From contig JAMOOX010000020.1 of the NCBI GenBank assembly GCA_027065045.1, forward strand, positions 1 to 60,729: a stretch of DNA of 60,729 nt, in the 5' to 3' direction. This document shows, piece by piece, positions 33,398-42,693 of the stretch. This DNA comes from Campylobacteraceae bacterium. Its GTDB lineage: Bacteria > Campylobacterota > Campylobacteria > Campylobacterales > Sulfurovaceae. Position numbers and translations under genes: made by a program. The notes under the pieces were generated by a model. That model was given only the letters and a program-made list of their open reading frames with translations. It was not told the origin of the DNA and did no database searches. Position 1 is the first letter of the stretch, and each line of letters opens with the position of its first letter.

Positions 33398-36300
33398 ATG
33401 CCAAAACGAGATGATATAAAAACAATTTTATTAATAGGTTCAGGTCCAATTGTTATTGGTCAAGCGTGTGAGTTTGATTACTCTGGTACACAAGCAGCTA
33501 AAACTCTTAAGGAGTTGGGTTATAAGGTAGTTTTGATTAATTCAAACCCTGCTACTATTATGACAGACCCAGAGTTTGCTGATAGAACTTATATTGAACC
33601 AATTAATGAAGATGTAATAGCTAAGATTATTGAAAAAGAGAGTGTAGATGCTATTTTACCTACAATGGGTGGGCAGACTGCACTAAATGTAGCTATGAAT
33701 ATGCACCAAAAAGGTATGCTTAATGGTATAGAGTTTTTGGGTGCTAATCCAGAGGCTATCAAAAAGGGTGAAGACCGTTCAGAATTTAATGAAGCTATGG
33801 TTAAGATTGGTATGGATTTACCAAAAAGTAGTAATGCTTATAGTGTTGATGAGGCTATTGAAGTAGCTCTTGAAATTGGTTTTCCTGTAATTAGTAGAGC
33901 ATCATTTACTTTAGCAGGTGGTGGTTCTGGTGTAGCTTATAATATGGAAGAGTTTAAGCAGTTAGCCAAAGAGGGGATAGATGCCTCTCCAATCAATGAG
34001 ATAGAGATTATGGAATCTATGCTTGGTTGGAAAGAGTATGAGATGGAGGTTATTAGAGACAAGGCTGATAACTGTATTATAGTATGTTCTATTGAAAACT
34101 TTGACCCAATGGGAGTACATACTGGAGATAGTATCACAATCGCACCTGCACTTACTCTAACTGATAAAGAGTTCCAACGAATGAGAGATGCCTCTTTTGC
34201 GATTTTAAGAGAGGTTGGAGTGGATACTGGTGGTAGTAATGTTCAATTTTCAATTGACCCAAAAACTGGTAGAATGATTGTAATTGAGATGAACCCAAGA
34301 GTTAGTAGAAGTTCAGCTTTGGCATCTAAAGCAACAGGTTATCCAATTGCCAAAGTAGCTACACTTCTAGCAGTTGGTTATACTCTTGATGAGATTACAA
34401 ATGATATTACAGGAACACCTGCTAGTTTTGAGCCTGTAATTGATTATATTGTTACAAAAGTTCCACGATTTACATTTGAGAAATTCCCAATGGCAAACTC
34501 AACTCTTACAACTGCTATGAAGAGTGTAGGTGAGGTTATGAGTATGGGTAGGACTTTTAAAGAGTCATTCCAAAAAGCATTATGTTCTTTAGAGACTGGA
34601 CTTGATGGATTTAATAGTGTTGATTGTGATGATAATAAGCTTCAAAGTGAGATTAGACGCCCTCATAGTGATAGAATTCTTTATGTTTATGAAGCATTTA
34701 TGAGAAATATGAGTATAGATGATGTTTATGAACTTTGTAAGATTGACAAGTGGTTTTTATATCAATTACAAGAGTTGGCAACTTCTCAAAAGAGTATGGA
34801 TATAAAACTTCTTAAAGATGCTCAAAGAATGAGAATTATCAAATCAGAGGGCTTTAGTGATGTAATGATAGCTCGTAGCATTAGCAAAAATGATGGATTA
34901 GATATTACAGCTAGTGATATATACAGTGCTAGAAAAGAGATGGGTATATCATTAGAGTATAATGAAGTAGATACTTGTGGGGCAGAGTTTAAAGCCCTTA
35001 CTCCATATCTATACTCTACTACTAATATCACTAAATTACCAACACAAACACCACCAAAAAGAGATAAAAAAAGAGTGCTTGTAATTGGTGGAGGACCTAA
35101 TAGAATTGGGCAGGGGATAGAGTTTGATTACTGTTGTGTTCATGCTTCTTATGCTATTGCTGATATGGGTATGGAGTCTATTATGTATAACTGTAATCCA
35201 GAGACTGTAAGTACAGATTATGATACAAGTGATATTTTATACTTTGAACCAATTGATTTTGAGAGAGTAAGAAGTGTAATAGAACTTGAACAACCAGATG
35301 GGATTATTGTACATTTTGGAGGACAAACACCTCTTAAACTTGCCAAAGGACTTACCAAAATTGGAGCTAATATATCAGGTACAACGGCTAAAGTCATTGA
35401 TTTAGCCGAAGATAGAGAGCTATTTTCAGACTTTATTGAAAAACTTGGATTAAGACAACCTGATAATGGTATAGCATTTGCCAAAGATGAGGCAATTCCA
35501 ATCGCTAATCGTATCGGTTATCCTGTATTAGTTCGTCCATCATTTGTATTGGGTGGTAGAGGAATGAAGACCGTATTTAATGATAAAGAACTCAAAAAAT
35601 ATATGGACGAAGCAGTAAGTGTAAGTAATGATGCCCCTGTATTAATTGATAAATTCTTAGATAATGCTATTGAACTTGATGTAGATGCTATTTGTGATGG
35701 CAAAGATGTATATATTGGTTCAATTATGCAACATATTGAAGAGGCAGGTATTCACTCAGGAGATAGTGCTTGTTCATTACCTCCAATATCAATTTCACAA
35801 GAGTTACAAGAGGAGATTAAAAAGCAAACTGCTCAAATCGCTCTTAATCTTGGGGTAATTGGACTTTTAAATATTCAATATGCTATCCATAAAAATGAGA
35901 TATATCTAATAGAGGTAAATCCACGAGCAAGTAGAACAGTTCCATTTGTATCCAAAGCCACAGGAGTACCATTAGCAAAAGTAGCTACAAGAGTAATGCT
36001 TCAAGGTGATTTAAGAGAGGCACTAAAATATTATGATGTATTTAATATGGTAAACTTTGATAAAGATATTTTAGAACCAAACCTAAAAGGTCATGTAGCT
36101 GTAAAAGAGGCCGTATTTCCATTCAATAAATTACCTGGTTCTGATTTAATCTTAGGGCCAGAGATGAAATCAACAGGTGAAGTTATGGGAATTTCAAATA
36201 GTTTTGGTATGAGCTTTGCCAAAAGTCAATTTGCCTCCAAAAATAATATCCCATTAGAGGGAAAACTATTTATATCTCTAACAGACAAAGAGTTTGCCAA

Positions 36301-36658
36301 AGATATTGGAGAGTCATTTGAGAAATTAGGATTTGAGATTCATGCAACAGATGGCACACACAAAGCACTTCAAAAAGCAGGAATCAAATCAACTAGAGTC
36401 CTCAAAATATCAGAGGGTCGTCCAAATATAGATGATATGATTAAAAATGGAGAGATAGCATTAGCAATTAATACATCTGATAACTCATTTTCAAGTAAAA
36501 GTGATGCGACAACTATTAGACAAAGCGTACTAGCTAATAATGTACCATACTTCACAACAATAGCCGCAGCAAGTGCAGCAGCTATGGCAATAGAAGAGTT
36601 AAAAAAGACCAATGGAGAGTTAGAACCAAAAGCTCTACAAGATTATCTTACAGAGTAG
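33398..36658 (+). CDS. carB: Carbamoyl-phosphate synthase large subunit
   Basis: A 1086-residue enzyme of normal length. It has two homologous synthetase halves: the first begins [21 protein letters not shown], the second [20 protein letters not shown]. Each contains ATP-grasp elements such as [20 protein letters not shown] and [20 protein letters not shown]. The C-terminal MGS-like allosteric domain starts about residue 945. It makes carbamoyl phosphate for pyrimidine and arginine synthesis together with CarA, which is not in the window. The start is preceded by TTAGAGGG. The TsaC-like gene follows after 2 bases. Confidence 0.98.
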   Translation: MPKRDDIKTILLIGSGPIVIGQACEFDYSGTQAAKTLKELGYKVVLINSNPATIMTDPEFADRTYIEPINEDVIAKIIEKESVDAILPTMGGQTALNVAMNMHQKGMLNGIEFLGANPEAIKKGEDRSEFNEAMVKIGMDLPKSSNAYSVDEAIEVALEIGFPVISRASFTLAGGGSGVAYNMEEFKQLAKEGIDASPINEIEIMESMLGWKEYEMEVIRDKADNCIIVCSIENFDPMGVHTGDSITIAPALTLTDKEFQRMRDASFAILREVGVDTGGSNVQFSIDPKTGRMIVIEMNPRVSRSSALASKATGYPIAKVATLLAVGYTLDEITNDITGTPASFEPVIDYIVTKVPRFTFEKFPMANSTLTTAMKSVGEVMSMGRTFKESFQKALCSLETGLDGFNSVDCDDNKLQSEIRRPHSDRILYVYEAFMRNMSIDDVYELCKIDKWFLYQLQELATSQKSMDIKLLKDAQRMRIIKSEGFSDVMIARSISKNDGLDITASDIYSARKEMGISLEYNEVDTCGAEFKALTPYLYSTTNITKLPTQTPPKRDKKRVLVIGGGPNRIGQGIEFDYCCVHASYAIADMGMESIMYNCNPETVSTDYDTSDILYFEPIDFERVRSVIELEQPDGIIVHFGGQTPLKLAKGLTKIGANISGTTAKVIDLAEDRELFSDFIEKLGLRQPDNGIAFAKDEAIPIANRIGYPVLVRPSFVLGGRGMKTVFNDKELKKYMDEAVSVSNDAPVLIDKFLDNAIELDVDAICDGKDVYIGSIMQHIEEAGIHSGDSACSLPPISISQELQEEIKKQTAQIALNLGVIGLLNIQYAIHKNEIYLIEVNPRASRTVPFVSKATGVPLAKVATRVMLQGDLREALKYYDVFNMVNFDKDILEPNLKGHVAVKEAVFPFNKLPGSDLILGPEMKSTGEVMGISNSFGMSFAKSQFASKNNIPLEGKLFISLTDKEFAKDIGESFEKLGFEIHATDGTHKALQKAGIKSTRVLKISEGRPNIDDMIKNGEIALAINTSDNSFSSKSDATTIRQSVLANNVPYFTTIAAASAAAMAIEELKKTNGELEPKALQDYLTE

Positions 36659-36660
36659 AG

Positions 36661-37095
36661 ATGTTAAAAGATTTAATATTTTTGAGCCAAACCGATACAA
36701 CTATCGGTTTTGTCTCTCAAAATGAAAATAGACTCTCACACATCAAAAAACGACCCCCAAATAAATCATATATCAAAGCCCTACCATCTCTCAAAGCCCT
36801 TAAATCAAATACAAGAGTACCAAATATCCACAAAAATAGAGTAAGAAGAGCCAAAAAAACTACATTTATAATCAATAAAATCTCATATAGAGTTATCAAA
36901 AATTCTAAGCATAATCTACTATTAGATAGATTAGGTTGGGCATATACAACATCTGCTAACCTTAGTGGAGAAGATTATAGTGATAAATTTGCAAAGGCTA
37001 GTTGTGATGTAATAGTATCATTTAATAGTAATAATATAAAAGAAGCCTCTACAATATATAAAATTAATAGTAGTATGATAAGTAGAGTTAGGTAA
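36661..37095 (+). CDS. Short Sua5/YciO/YrdC (TsaC-like) protein
   Basis: A 144-residue protein similar to the N-terminal part of TsaC/YrdC, which makes threonylcarbamoyl-AMP for the t6A37 tRNA modification. Seen: IFLSQTDTTIGFVSQN (the TDTvyGl motif), LDRLGWAYTTSANLSGE (the TSAN-SG motif) and a short C-terminus. TsaC proper is about 190-210 residues; the central part here is short and unusually Lys/Arg-rich (HKNRVRRAKKTT). It starts 2 bases after carB and ends within a hairpin shared with lptB. The partner gene tsaE lies 0.7 kb away on the other strand. Confidence 0.78.
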   Translation: MLKDLIFLSQTDTTIGFVSQNENRLSHIKKRPPNKSYIKALPSLKALKSNTRVPNIHKNRVRRAKKTTFIINKISYRVIKNSKHNLLLDRLGWAYTTSANLSGEDYSDKFAKASCDVIVSFNSNNIKEASTIYKINSSMISRVR

Positions 37096-37122
37096 GTTTT
37101 AAAATGTAAAATGCTCACCTAA
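37088..37122. terminator. Stem spanning both stop codons of tsaC-like and lptB genes
   Basis: TTAGGTAAG (37088 onward) pairs imperfectly with CTCACCTAA (to 37122), with TTTTA/TAAAA extending the stem. The two convergent genes end 4 bases apart within it, so the coding ends themselves may form the terminator. Confidence 0.45.
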
Positions 37123-37821
37123 ATAATATCTTCGTACATCACTATTTTCTCTAATCTCATCGGCATTTCCCATAGCTAACATCTCTCCTGTTTTCATAAC
37201 ATAAGCCTTATCACAAATATCAAGGGTCTCTCTTACATTATGGTCTGTTATTAATATACCCATATCAAGTTCTATAAGTTGTTTTATAATATTTTGAATA
37301 TCAATTACAGCTATTGGGTCAACCCCAGCAAATGGCTCATCAAGAAGTAGAAATTTAGGCTCACCCACCAATGCCCTAGCTATCTCTACTCGTCTTCTCT
37401 CTCCTCCACTTAGTCGTATCCCCTCACGATTACGAATTGATTGAATATTAAAAAGCTCTAAAAGTTTTTCTATTCTATCAAAAGACTCCTCTTTGGTAAG
37501 TTTATGTGCTTGTGCTGATATAAGTAGATTATCTTCTACGCTTAAGTCTTTGAATATACTTGATTCTTGTGGTAGATAGCCTATTCCCATTTTGGCTCTT
37601 ATACTTAGAGGCATATTAGTAATATCTTTTTTATCTATATATATATCCCCTTTTGAAGCACTAGTTAATCCACATATCATATAAAATGTAGTAGTTTTAC
37701 CTGCTCCATTTGGGCCCAAAAGTCCTACAATCTCTTTGGAATTAACCTCTATTGATATATTATGTACAATCTGTTTATTTTGGATAATTTTAGATAAATT
37801 AGAGGCTATTAATTTATGCAT
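37099..37821 (-). CDS. lptB: LPS export ABC transporter ATP-binding protein
   Basis: A 240-residue ATPase of the LptB2FG complex that extracts lipopolysaccharide from the inner membrane. Walker A is GLLGPNGAGKTTTFYMICG, the Q-loop YLPQESSIF, the signature LSGGERRRVEIARAL, Walker B KFLLLDEPFAGVDP and the switch His in LITDHNVRE. The GVDP and DHNVRETL contexts are specific to LptB. It overlaps the tsaE stop by 8 bases, the common campylobacterotal tsaE-lptB order. Confidence 0.95.
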   Translation of the reverse strand: MHKLIASNLSKIIQNKQIVHNISIEVNSKEIVGLLGPNGAGKTTTFYMICGLTSASKGDIYIDKKDITNMPLSIRAKMGIGYLPQESSIFKDLSVEDNLLISAQAHKLTKEESFDRIEKLLELFNIQSIRNREGIRLSGGERRRVEIARALVGEPKFLLLDEPFAGVDPIAVIDIQNIIKQLIELDMGILITDHNVRETLDICDKAYVMKTGEMLAMGNADEIRENSDVRRYYLGEHFTF

Positions 37822-38230
37822 TGGATAACCTTATACTATACTCTCTTCTATCATCAATAGGGGTAATATCTACAATATTTACATCATAACCTACACTTCT
37901 CAAAAACTTTTCAAGTTCTGTAGATGCCCACTCTATAATATGCCAACCATCTTTTTCAAACTCCTCAAATAGCCCAAGCCCCATAAATTCATTATCATCA
38001 ATACGATATAAATCATAATGAAATAGATTATCTCCATAACAATTTTGTAATGAAAAAGTAGGAGAAGATACACTATCACTAATACCCTTTGCTTTTGCTA
38101 TATATTGAGTAAGAGTAGTTTTGCCAGATGCTAGATTACCTCTTAATAATATAATAGTATTTGATGGTAAATTGGTATTGAGATAATCATATACCTTATT
38201 TAACTCTTTTTGTGATGATATAATTTTCAA
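37814..38230 (-). CDS. tsaE: tRNA t6A-synthesis ATPase TsaE
   Basis: A 138-residue P-loop ATPase needed with TsaB and TsaD for threonylcarbamoyladenosine in tRNA. Seen: LRGNLASGKTTLTQYIAKA (Walker A), VSSPTFSLQNCY and LFHYDLYRIDD-EF (the family's HxDxYR motif), GLFEEFEKDGWHIIEWA. The size is normal. It heads the tsaE-lptB unit and lies just downstream of a direct repeat that borders the MNT-HEPN insertion. Confidence 0.93.
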   Translation of the reverse strand: MKIISSQKELNKVYDYLNTNLPSNTIILLRGNLASGKTTLTQYIAKAKGISDSVSSPTFSLQNCYGDNLFHYDLYRIDDNEFMGLGLFEEFEKDGWHIIEWASTELEKFLRSVGYDVNIVDITPIDDRREYSIRLSNA

Positions 38231-38241
38231 TATAGTACCTT

Positions 38242-38297
38242 TTTATAATTATTTTAATATTTTATCTCTTTTTTTATTAAGATTTAATAGGTTTTTT
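38242..38297. repeat. Direct repeat, left copy, beside MNT-HEPN
   Basis: About 55 bases, centred on the tract TTTAATATTTTATCTC followed by a T run, ATTAAG and TTAATAGG. They recur at 39051-39107 with only a few differences, 810 bp away in the same orientation. The left copy contains the end of the HEPN gene. Confidence 0.8.
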
Positions 38298-38700
38298 ATT
38301 CCAATTCATCTTTTTGAATATTTAAAATATTACAAATATTTTTAAAAACAATTTCAGAAAACTCTAATACCTCTTTTATCTCCTCTTGCGGGGGAAGAGG
38401 TCTATTAAAAGCAGGATAAGACTCTTCAATATGATAAGTAGAAATATCTTTGAGAAGTAACAATTCATTATTATCAAATTGAATAAAATCATCAATATAG
38501 GTATATATTTCTAATAAATTATGAGTTTTGGGTATTTTTTGGTTTTTAGAAGCTAAAAAACTTTTTAGAGATTTTTCCATTGCATAATGTATTTCTACTG
38601 CAATAATATCACTATAATGATTAAGTTCATAAAGTAGTCTAGCAGTTGAAAGATTATGCCAAGCTTTTGTAAGCCACTCTTTAGTTGCTGTTTTGTTCAT
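38296..38700 (-). CDS. HEPN-domain protein (HepT-type toxin/partner of MNT)
   Basis: A 134-residue all-helical protein of the HEPN family. Seen: W-x6-AWHNLSTARLL, IIAVEIHYAMEKSLKSFLA, and KIPKTHNLLEIYTYI, the standard order of PF05168-type HEPN proteins that pair with minimal nucleotidyltransferases. In MNT-HEPN toxin-antitoxin systems HEPN is an RNase whose activity is blocked by nucleotidylation. The usual RYP motif reads ESYPAF here, so its RNase activity is uncertain. The start overlaps the MNT stop by 20 bases. Confidence 0.85.
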   Translation of the reverse strand: MNKTATKEWLTKAWHNLSTARLLYELNHYSDIIAVEIHYAMEKSLKSFLASKNQKIPKTHNLLEIYTYIDDFIQFDNNELLLLKDISTYHIEESYPAFNRPLPPQEEIKEVLEFSEIVFKNICNILNIQKDELE

Positions 38701-39037
38701 ATAAAACTCTTCCTTTTTGTAATATATCTACTTTATAAAAATAATCTTCTCTATTTTCTATATATTTTGTTGGTGCTGATAAAATATCAAATCCTATTTT
38801 ATATTTAAAAATTAAATCCATAATATTTTTGTTGGCTTCTCTCTCATAATATCTTAAATCTTTAATCTCTAAATCATCTTTTAATAAAAACAAATCAATA
38901 TCACTATCTTTACTTGGTATTCCATAAGCATAACTTCCAAAAAGTATAATCTTATTAGGGTTGAGTGGTTTTAATCTCTCTATTATTTCAAATTTGATTT
39001 TTTCTATATCTATTTTTGATAATATTATTTTTTGCAT
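38681..39037 (-). CDS. MNT-domain minimal nucleotidyltransferase (antitoxin)
   Basis: A 118-residue protein. The nucleotidyltransferase signature is complete: ILFGSYAYGIPSKDSDIDLFLL with Gly 34-Ser 35 and the two metal-binding Asp residues at 46 and 48. MNT antitoxins such as MntA AMPylate or neutralise their HEPN partner. It is first in the two-gene unit, with AGGAGAG before the ATG. The pair is bounded by direct repeats and is absent from the usual tsaE surroundings, so it is probably a recent insertion. Confidence 0.9.
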   Translation of the reverse strand: MQKIILSKIDIEKIKFEIIERLKPLNPNKIILFGSYAYGIPSKDSDIDLFLLKDDLEIKDLRYYEREANKNIMDLIFKYKIGFDILSAPTKYIENREDYFYKVDILQKGRVLYEQNSN

Positions 39038-39050
39038 TCTCTCTCCTAAT

Positions 39051-39107
39051 TTTATAATTTGGTTTAATATTTTATCTCTTTTTTTATTAAGTCTTAATAG
39101 GTTTTTT
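39051..39107. repeat. Direct repeat, right copy, beside MNT-HEPN
   Basis: The second copy of the 55-base repeat at 38242-38297, upstream of the MNT gene. The intervening 810-bp unit is just the toxin-antitoxin pair. This pattern fits a homologous or site-specific insertion, or a tandem duplication of a short intergenic tract. Confidence 0.8.
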
Positions 39108-39201
39108 AAATTAATAATTTTTATATTAATTATGAGCTATTTAAAATTTTAATAAATTTTGTGTTATAATGGCTTCAAATAATTCTAAAAGAGAGTAGGA
39201 G

Positions 39202-39951
39202 ATGGAAGTATCAACACAGCCAGAGATTCACTATATTACTAAATATAATCTCCAACAAGATAGTTATTTAGAGAAAATTGTTTATCCAAATATGTTAAGT
39301 AACTATTATTGGAGTAATAATTTTTCAAAAGAGTTTTATATAGATTTGGCTTATGCTGGTTTTATTAGTATTACAACTCAAGATAGTCAATCTAATATGT
39401 TGTTGCTTCCTGAGATGCAGTTTGCTTATTCAATATTGGATTTTCAAAATCTTCATATATCTAAGAAAGTAAAATCATTGATGAAAAAGGGTGGTTTTAG
39501 ATTTACGATTAATCAGCGATTTTATGATGTGATAGAGGCGATTATTAATCATCATAGTGATAATTGGTTATATGGAAGATATGAAGAGATGTTGGAAGAT
39601 ATATATCATACTAAAAAAAACAAAAGAGATTTTAGAGTAATAAGTGTTGAGATTACTTGTAGTTTTACGGGTAAACTTATTGCTGGTGAGGTGGGATATA
39701 TTATTGGTAGGACATATACAAGTCTTACAGGATTTAGTTCCAAAGATAGAGCATATCGTAATTATGGTAATTTACAGATGGTTTTATTATCTAAAGTATT
39801 ACAAAAAAATAGATTTGCTTTTTGGAATTTAGGACACCCTTATATGGAGTATAAAAATTCTCTTGGAGCAAAGATTTATACTAGAGAAGAGTTTTTGAAG
39901 CGATGGAAAGTTGCTAGGGATGAAGAATTGCCAAAGTTAGATTATCTTTGA
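39202..39951 (+). CDS. Aat-like (leucyl/phenylalanyl-tRNA-protein transferase fold) protein
   Basis: A 249-residue protein with the order of elements of Aat, the bacterial N-end-rule transferase. LHISKKVKSLMKKGGFRFTIN corresponds to LHVSRSLRR.LRR..F.VT.D; DVIEAIINHHSDNWLYG and YEEMLEDIY follow; then KLIAGEVGYIIGRTYTSLTGFS for ELVGGLYGV.LGR.F.GESMFS, and SLGAKIYTREEFLKRW for SLGA..I.R..F...L. The Trp-rich N-terminus differs, as do residues near the acceptor pocket. It may transfer an amino acid to a different target. Its end overlaps the radical-SAM gene by 4 bases. Confidence 0.72.
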   Translation: MEVSTQPEIHYITKYNLQQDSYLEKIVYPNMLSNYYWSNNFSKEFYIDLAYAGFISITTQDSQSNMLLLPEMQFAYSILDFQNLHISKKVKSLMKKGGFRFTINQRFYDVIEAIINHHSDNWLYGRYEEMLEDIYHTKKNKRDFRVISVEITCSFTGKLIAGEVGYIIGRTYTSLTGFSSKDRAYRNYGNLQMVLLSKVLQKNRFAFWNLGHPYMEYKNSLGAKIYTREEFLKRWKVARDEELPKLDYL

Positions 39952-40817
39952 AATTTTATAAAGTATTTGTAGAACTCACTAATATTTGTGGGCTTAAGTG
40001 TAGTTTTTGTCCTACAAAAGAGCTTAATAATCAAACTATGCACCTTGAACTATTTGAAAAAACTATATCACAACTACCACAATTTACAAAAGAGGTAGCA
40101 ACACATATCATGGGCGACCCTTTGGTTCTTTCAAATCTATCAACTTATCTTGATATAATCTATAAATATAATCTAAAAGCATTGATTACAACAAGTGGGT
40201 ATTATATATCTAAACATAGTTTAAAAACTTTAACACACCCATCAATTAAGCAAATCAATATCTCTCTTAATAGCTTTAATAAAAATGATACTACCATATC
40301 TTTGGATAATTATTTAGAACCAATATTTAGATTAATAGAGTATAAAAGAGAGTATTGTAGAGATAAGTTTATAAATCTTCGTATTTGGAACTTAGATGAG
40401 GAGATGAGTGAAATTGAGTTTAATAGAGAAGTTTTTGCAAAAATATCAGATAGATTAAATATTGTATTAGATATTGATAAAATATATCAAGAGAACCCTA
40501 AAAGTATAAGATTAGAGTATAAAACTTTGCTACACTTTGATAACTATTTTGAGTGGCCATCATTAAATAATCAGATATATGGAGATGGTACTTGTCAAGG
40601 ATTACAATCACACTTTGGAGTATTATCTAATGGTGATGTTGTGCCGTGTTGCCTTGATGGTGATGGGGTGATGAGGTTGGGTAATATTAGTGATAATTTG
40701 ATTAAAGATATTTTAGAGAGTAAAAGGTCAAAATCAATAATAGATGGATTTAGAGATAATAAAGCTGTAGAAGAGTTGTGTCAAAAGTGTAGTTATAAAG
40801 ATAGATTTAAAAAATAG
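39948..40817 (+). CDS. Radical SAM enzyme with SPASM-like C-terminal cluster
   Basis: 289 residues from TTG 39948. The radical-SAM motif is CGLKCSFC (Cys 14, 18, 21). The C-terminus carries further Cys residues: GTCQGLQ, DVVPCCLDGDG and ELCQKCSYKD, the SPASM/Twitch pattern for auxiliary FeS clusters. GVLSNGDVVPCC is the usual SPASM entry. Such enzymes often modify peptides or proteins. It overlaps the Aat-like gene by 4 bases, so the two probably act together. No precursor-peptide gene is obvious within the pair. Confidence 0.88.
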   Translation: MKFYKVFVELTNICGLKCSFCPTKELNNQTMHLELFEKTISQLPQFTKEVATHIMGDPLVLSNLSTYLDIIYKYNLKALITTSGYYISKHSLKTLTHPSIKQINISLNSFNKNDTTISLDNYLEPIFRLIEYKREYCRDKFINLRIWNLDEEMSEIEFNREVFAKISDRLNIVLDIDKIYQENPKSIRLEYKTLLHFDNYFEWPSLNNQIYGDGTCQGLQSHFGVLSNGDVVPCCLDGDGVMRLGNISDNLIKDILESKRSKSIIDGFRDNKAVEELCQKCSYKDRFKK

Positions 40818-40850
40818 TGTTATAATACTATTAAAAAAATAAGGTAACTT

Positions 40851-41606
40851 ATGAAAATATTTACAGACCATAGTCAAAGATGGCTAACAGGAATTGCACT
40901 ATTATTGGTGGTTGGTTTTATAGGGTGGATTGATAACTTTTTTACAATGTGGCTCTTTTTAGGAGTAGTCTATATGTTTGCATTTTATGAAGCTATGCAA
41001 CTATTTAGATTATATGCACCATCTCTATATTTCTGGGCATTAGCTTTATGGATAATTGCATATTTTTATCCAAATCCTGATGACCTATTTTTTCTTATTG
41101 CTATTGTATTTGCCTCTCTTATTGCATTTACTAGAAACTTTGAACCAAGATTACTATTGCCATTTTTATATCCTGCAAGTGGAGTTTTATTCTTTTTGGT
41201 AATTTATCAAGATTATGGAATAAATGCTATGATATGGCTATTAGTAATAGTAGCTATGACAGATATAGGGGCATTCTTTACAGGTAAAGCTATCGGTTCT
41301 CATCAATTTTGTCAAACTAGCCCTAATAAGACTTGGGAGGGTGTAATTGGTGGAGTTGTGATTGCCTCAATTACAGGTACTTATGCAGGTAGTGTTATAG
41401 CACCATGGAATATTGCATTTATTGTAAGTTTTATTACAGCAATAGCATCTATTTATGGAGACTTATTTGAAAGCTTTCTCAAAAGACGAGCAGGAGTCAA
41501 AGATAGTGGAAATGTTTTACCAGGGCATGGTGGAGTATTAGATAGAATAGATGGGTATCTATTTGGTGCTATTATTATGGTAATTTCATTGAGAGCTGTT
41601 TTATAG
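40851..41606 (+). CDS. cdsA: Phosphatidate cytidylyltransferase
   Basis: A 251-residue, multi-pass inner-membrane enzyme making CDP-diacylglycerol for phospholipid synthesis. About seven hydrophobic helices are visible. The family signature is in the C-terminal half: SPNKTWEGVIGG, then SIYGDLFESFLKRRAGVKDSG and LPGHGGVLDRIDG, which carry the metal-binding Asp residues. GGTAA lies before the ATG. The stop directly abuts the dxr start, the conserved cdsA-dxr order. Confidence 0.95.
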   Translation: MKIFTDHSQRWLTGIALLLVVGFIGWIDNFFTMWLFLGVVYMFAFYEAMQLFRLYAPSLYFWALALWIIAYFYPNPDDLFFLIAIVFASLIAFTRNFEPRLLLPFLYPASGVLFFLVIYQDYGINAMIWLLVIVAMTDIGAFFTGKAIGSHQFCQTSPNKTWEGVIGGVVIASITGTYAGSVIAPWNIAFIVSFITAIASIYGDLFESFLKRRAGVKDSGNVLPGHGGVLDRIDGYLFGAIIMVISLRAVL

Positions 41607-42683
41607 ATGAATAGTATAGTCCTACTAGGTTCTACTGGTTCTATTGGAGTAAATACGCTACTAATAGCCTCTAAATATAGTTATAGAGTAGAGGCATTAG
41701 TCGCAGGTGATAATATAGAATTACTGAATAAACAAATAGAGATATATAAGCCAAAATTTGTAGGTATTAGAGATAAAAAAAAGGCTCACTTAGTCAATCA
41801 TAATAATATATATTTTGGAAATGGTGGAATAGAAGAGATTATCGAGAAATCCCAAGGCCAAACAGTAGTAAATGCCCTTGTAGGTTATGCAGGATTATTA
41901 CCCACTATTAAGTCAATTCAGATGAATAAGAGAGTAGCACTTGCCAATAAAGAGTCTTTGGTAGTAGCAGGTGAGTTTATAGATACGACTAATATCACCC
42001 CAATAGATAGCGAACACTTTGGATTATGGTATCTTTTGAATAATAAGCCTCTTAAAAAACTAATTATTACAGCAAGTGGTGGGGCTTTTAGAGATTGGGA
42101 TATAGATAAGATGAAAAATGCCTCATTTAGTGATGCCCTAAAGCACCCAAATTGGAGTATGGGAAGTAAAATTACAATAGATAGTGCCACAATGACAAAT
42201 AAACTATTTGAATTATTAGAGGCTAAATGGTTATTTAATGGTAGTAATATTGATGCCTATATAGAAAAAAAATCAATTATCCACGCATTAGTAGAGTTTA
42301 GAGATGGTTCAACCACTGCCCATTTTGCTGGAGTTGATATGAAGCTACCAATCGCTTATGCCTTAAATCAAAAAATTGATGATGAGATATTACCTCATAT
42401 AGATTTACTTCAAATGGGTGAGATAGAGTTTCAAGAGATAAAAGAGGATAGATACCCAATTTGGCAAATCAAAGATGATATACTATCTAATCCACATTTA
42501 GGAGTAGTAGTAAATGCTTCTAACGAAGAGGCTATCAAACTGTTTTCACAAGAGAAGTGTAAATTTTTTGAGATGAGTGATATTATATTAGATTGTTATC
42601 AAAAATTTAATAGTATCAAAGCTAATAGTATAGATGATATTATAGAGATTGATAGAGAGGTTAGGGAGTATATTAATAAATAG
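41607..42683 (+). CDS. dxr: 1-deoxy-D-xylulose 5-phosphate reductoisomerase
   Basis: A 358-residue enzyme of the MEP isoprenoid pathway converting DXP to MEP with NADPH. Seen: VLLGSTGSIGVNTLLIA (NADP fold), ALANKESLVVAGEF, PIDSEHFGLW (metal-binding Asp and Glu), ITASGGAFRD and LKHPNWSMGSKITIDSATM-type catalytic elements, and LFELLEAKWLF. The length is slightly below 390, normal for Campylobacterota. It is coupled to cdsA with no intergenic bases. Confidence 0.97.
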   Translation: MNSIVLLGSTGSIGVNTLLIASKYSYRVEALVAGDNIELLNKQIEIYKPKFVGIRDKKKAHLVNHNNIYFGNGGIEEIIEKSQGQTVVNALVGYAGLLPTIKSIQMNKRVALANKESLVVAGEFIDTTNITPIDSEHFGLWYLLNNKPLKKLIITASGGAFRDWDIDKMKNASFSDALKHPNWSMGSKITIDSATMTNKLFELLEAKWLFNGSNIDAYIEKKSIIHALVEFRDGSTTAHFAGVDMKLPIAYALNQKIDDEILPHIDLLQMGEIEFQEIKEDRYPIWQIKDDILSNPHLGVVVNASNEEAIKLFSQEKCKFFEMSDIILDCYQKFNSIKANSIDDIIEIDREVREYINK

Positions 42684-42693
42684 TGAAAAATCA

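Noticed and set aside
33937-36612. Ser/Leu/Ile-rich minus-strand frames opposite carB
   Set aside because: These are antisense shadows of a long conserved gene, without ribosome sites or recognisable motifs. Similar shadows occur opposite aas, alaS and lon.
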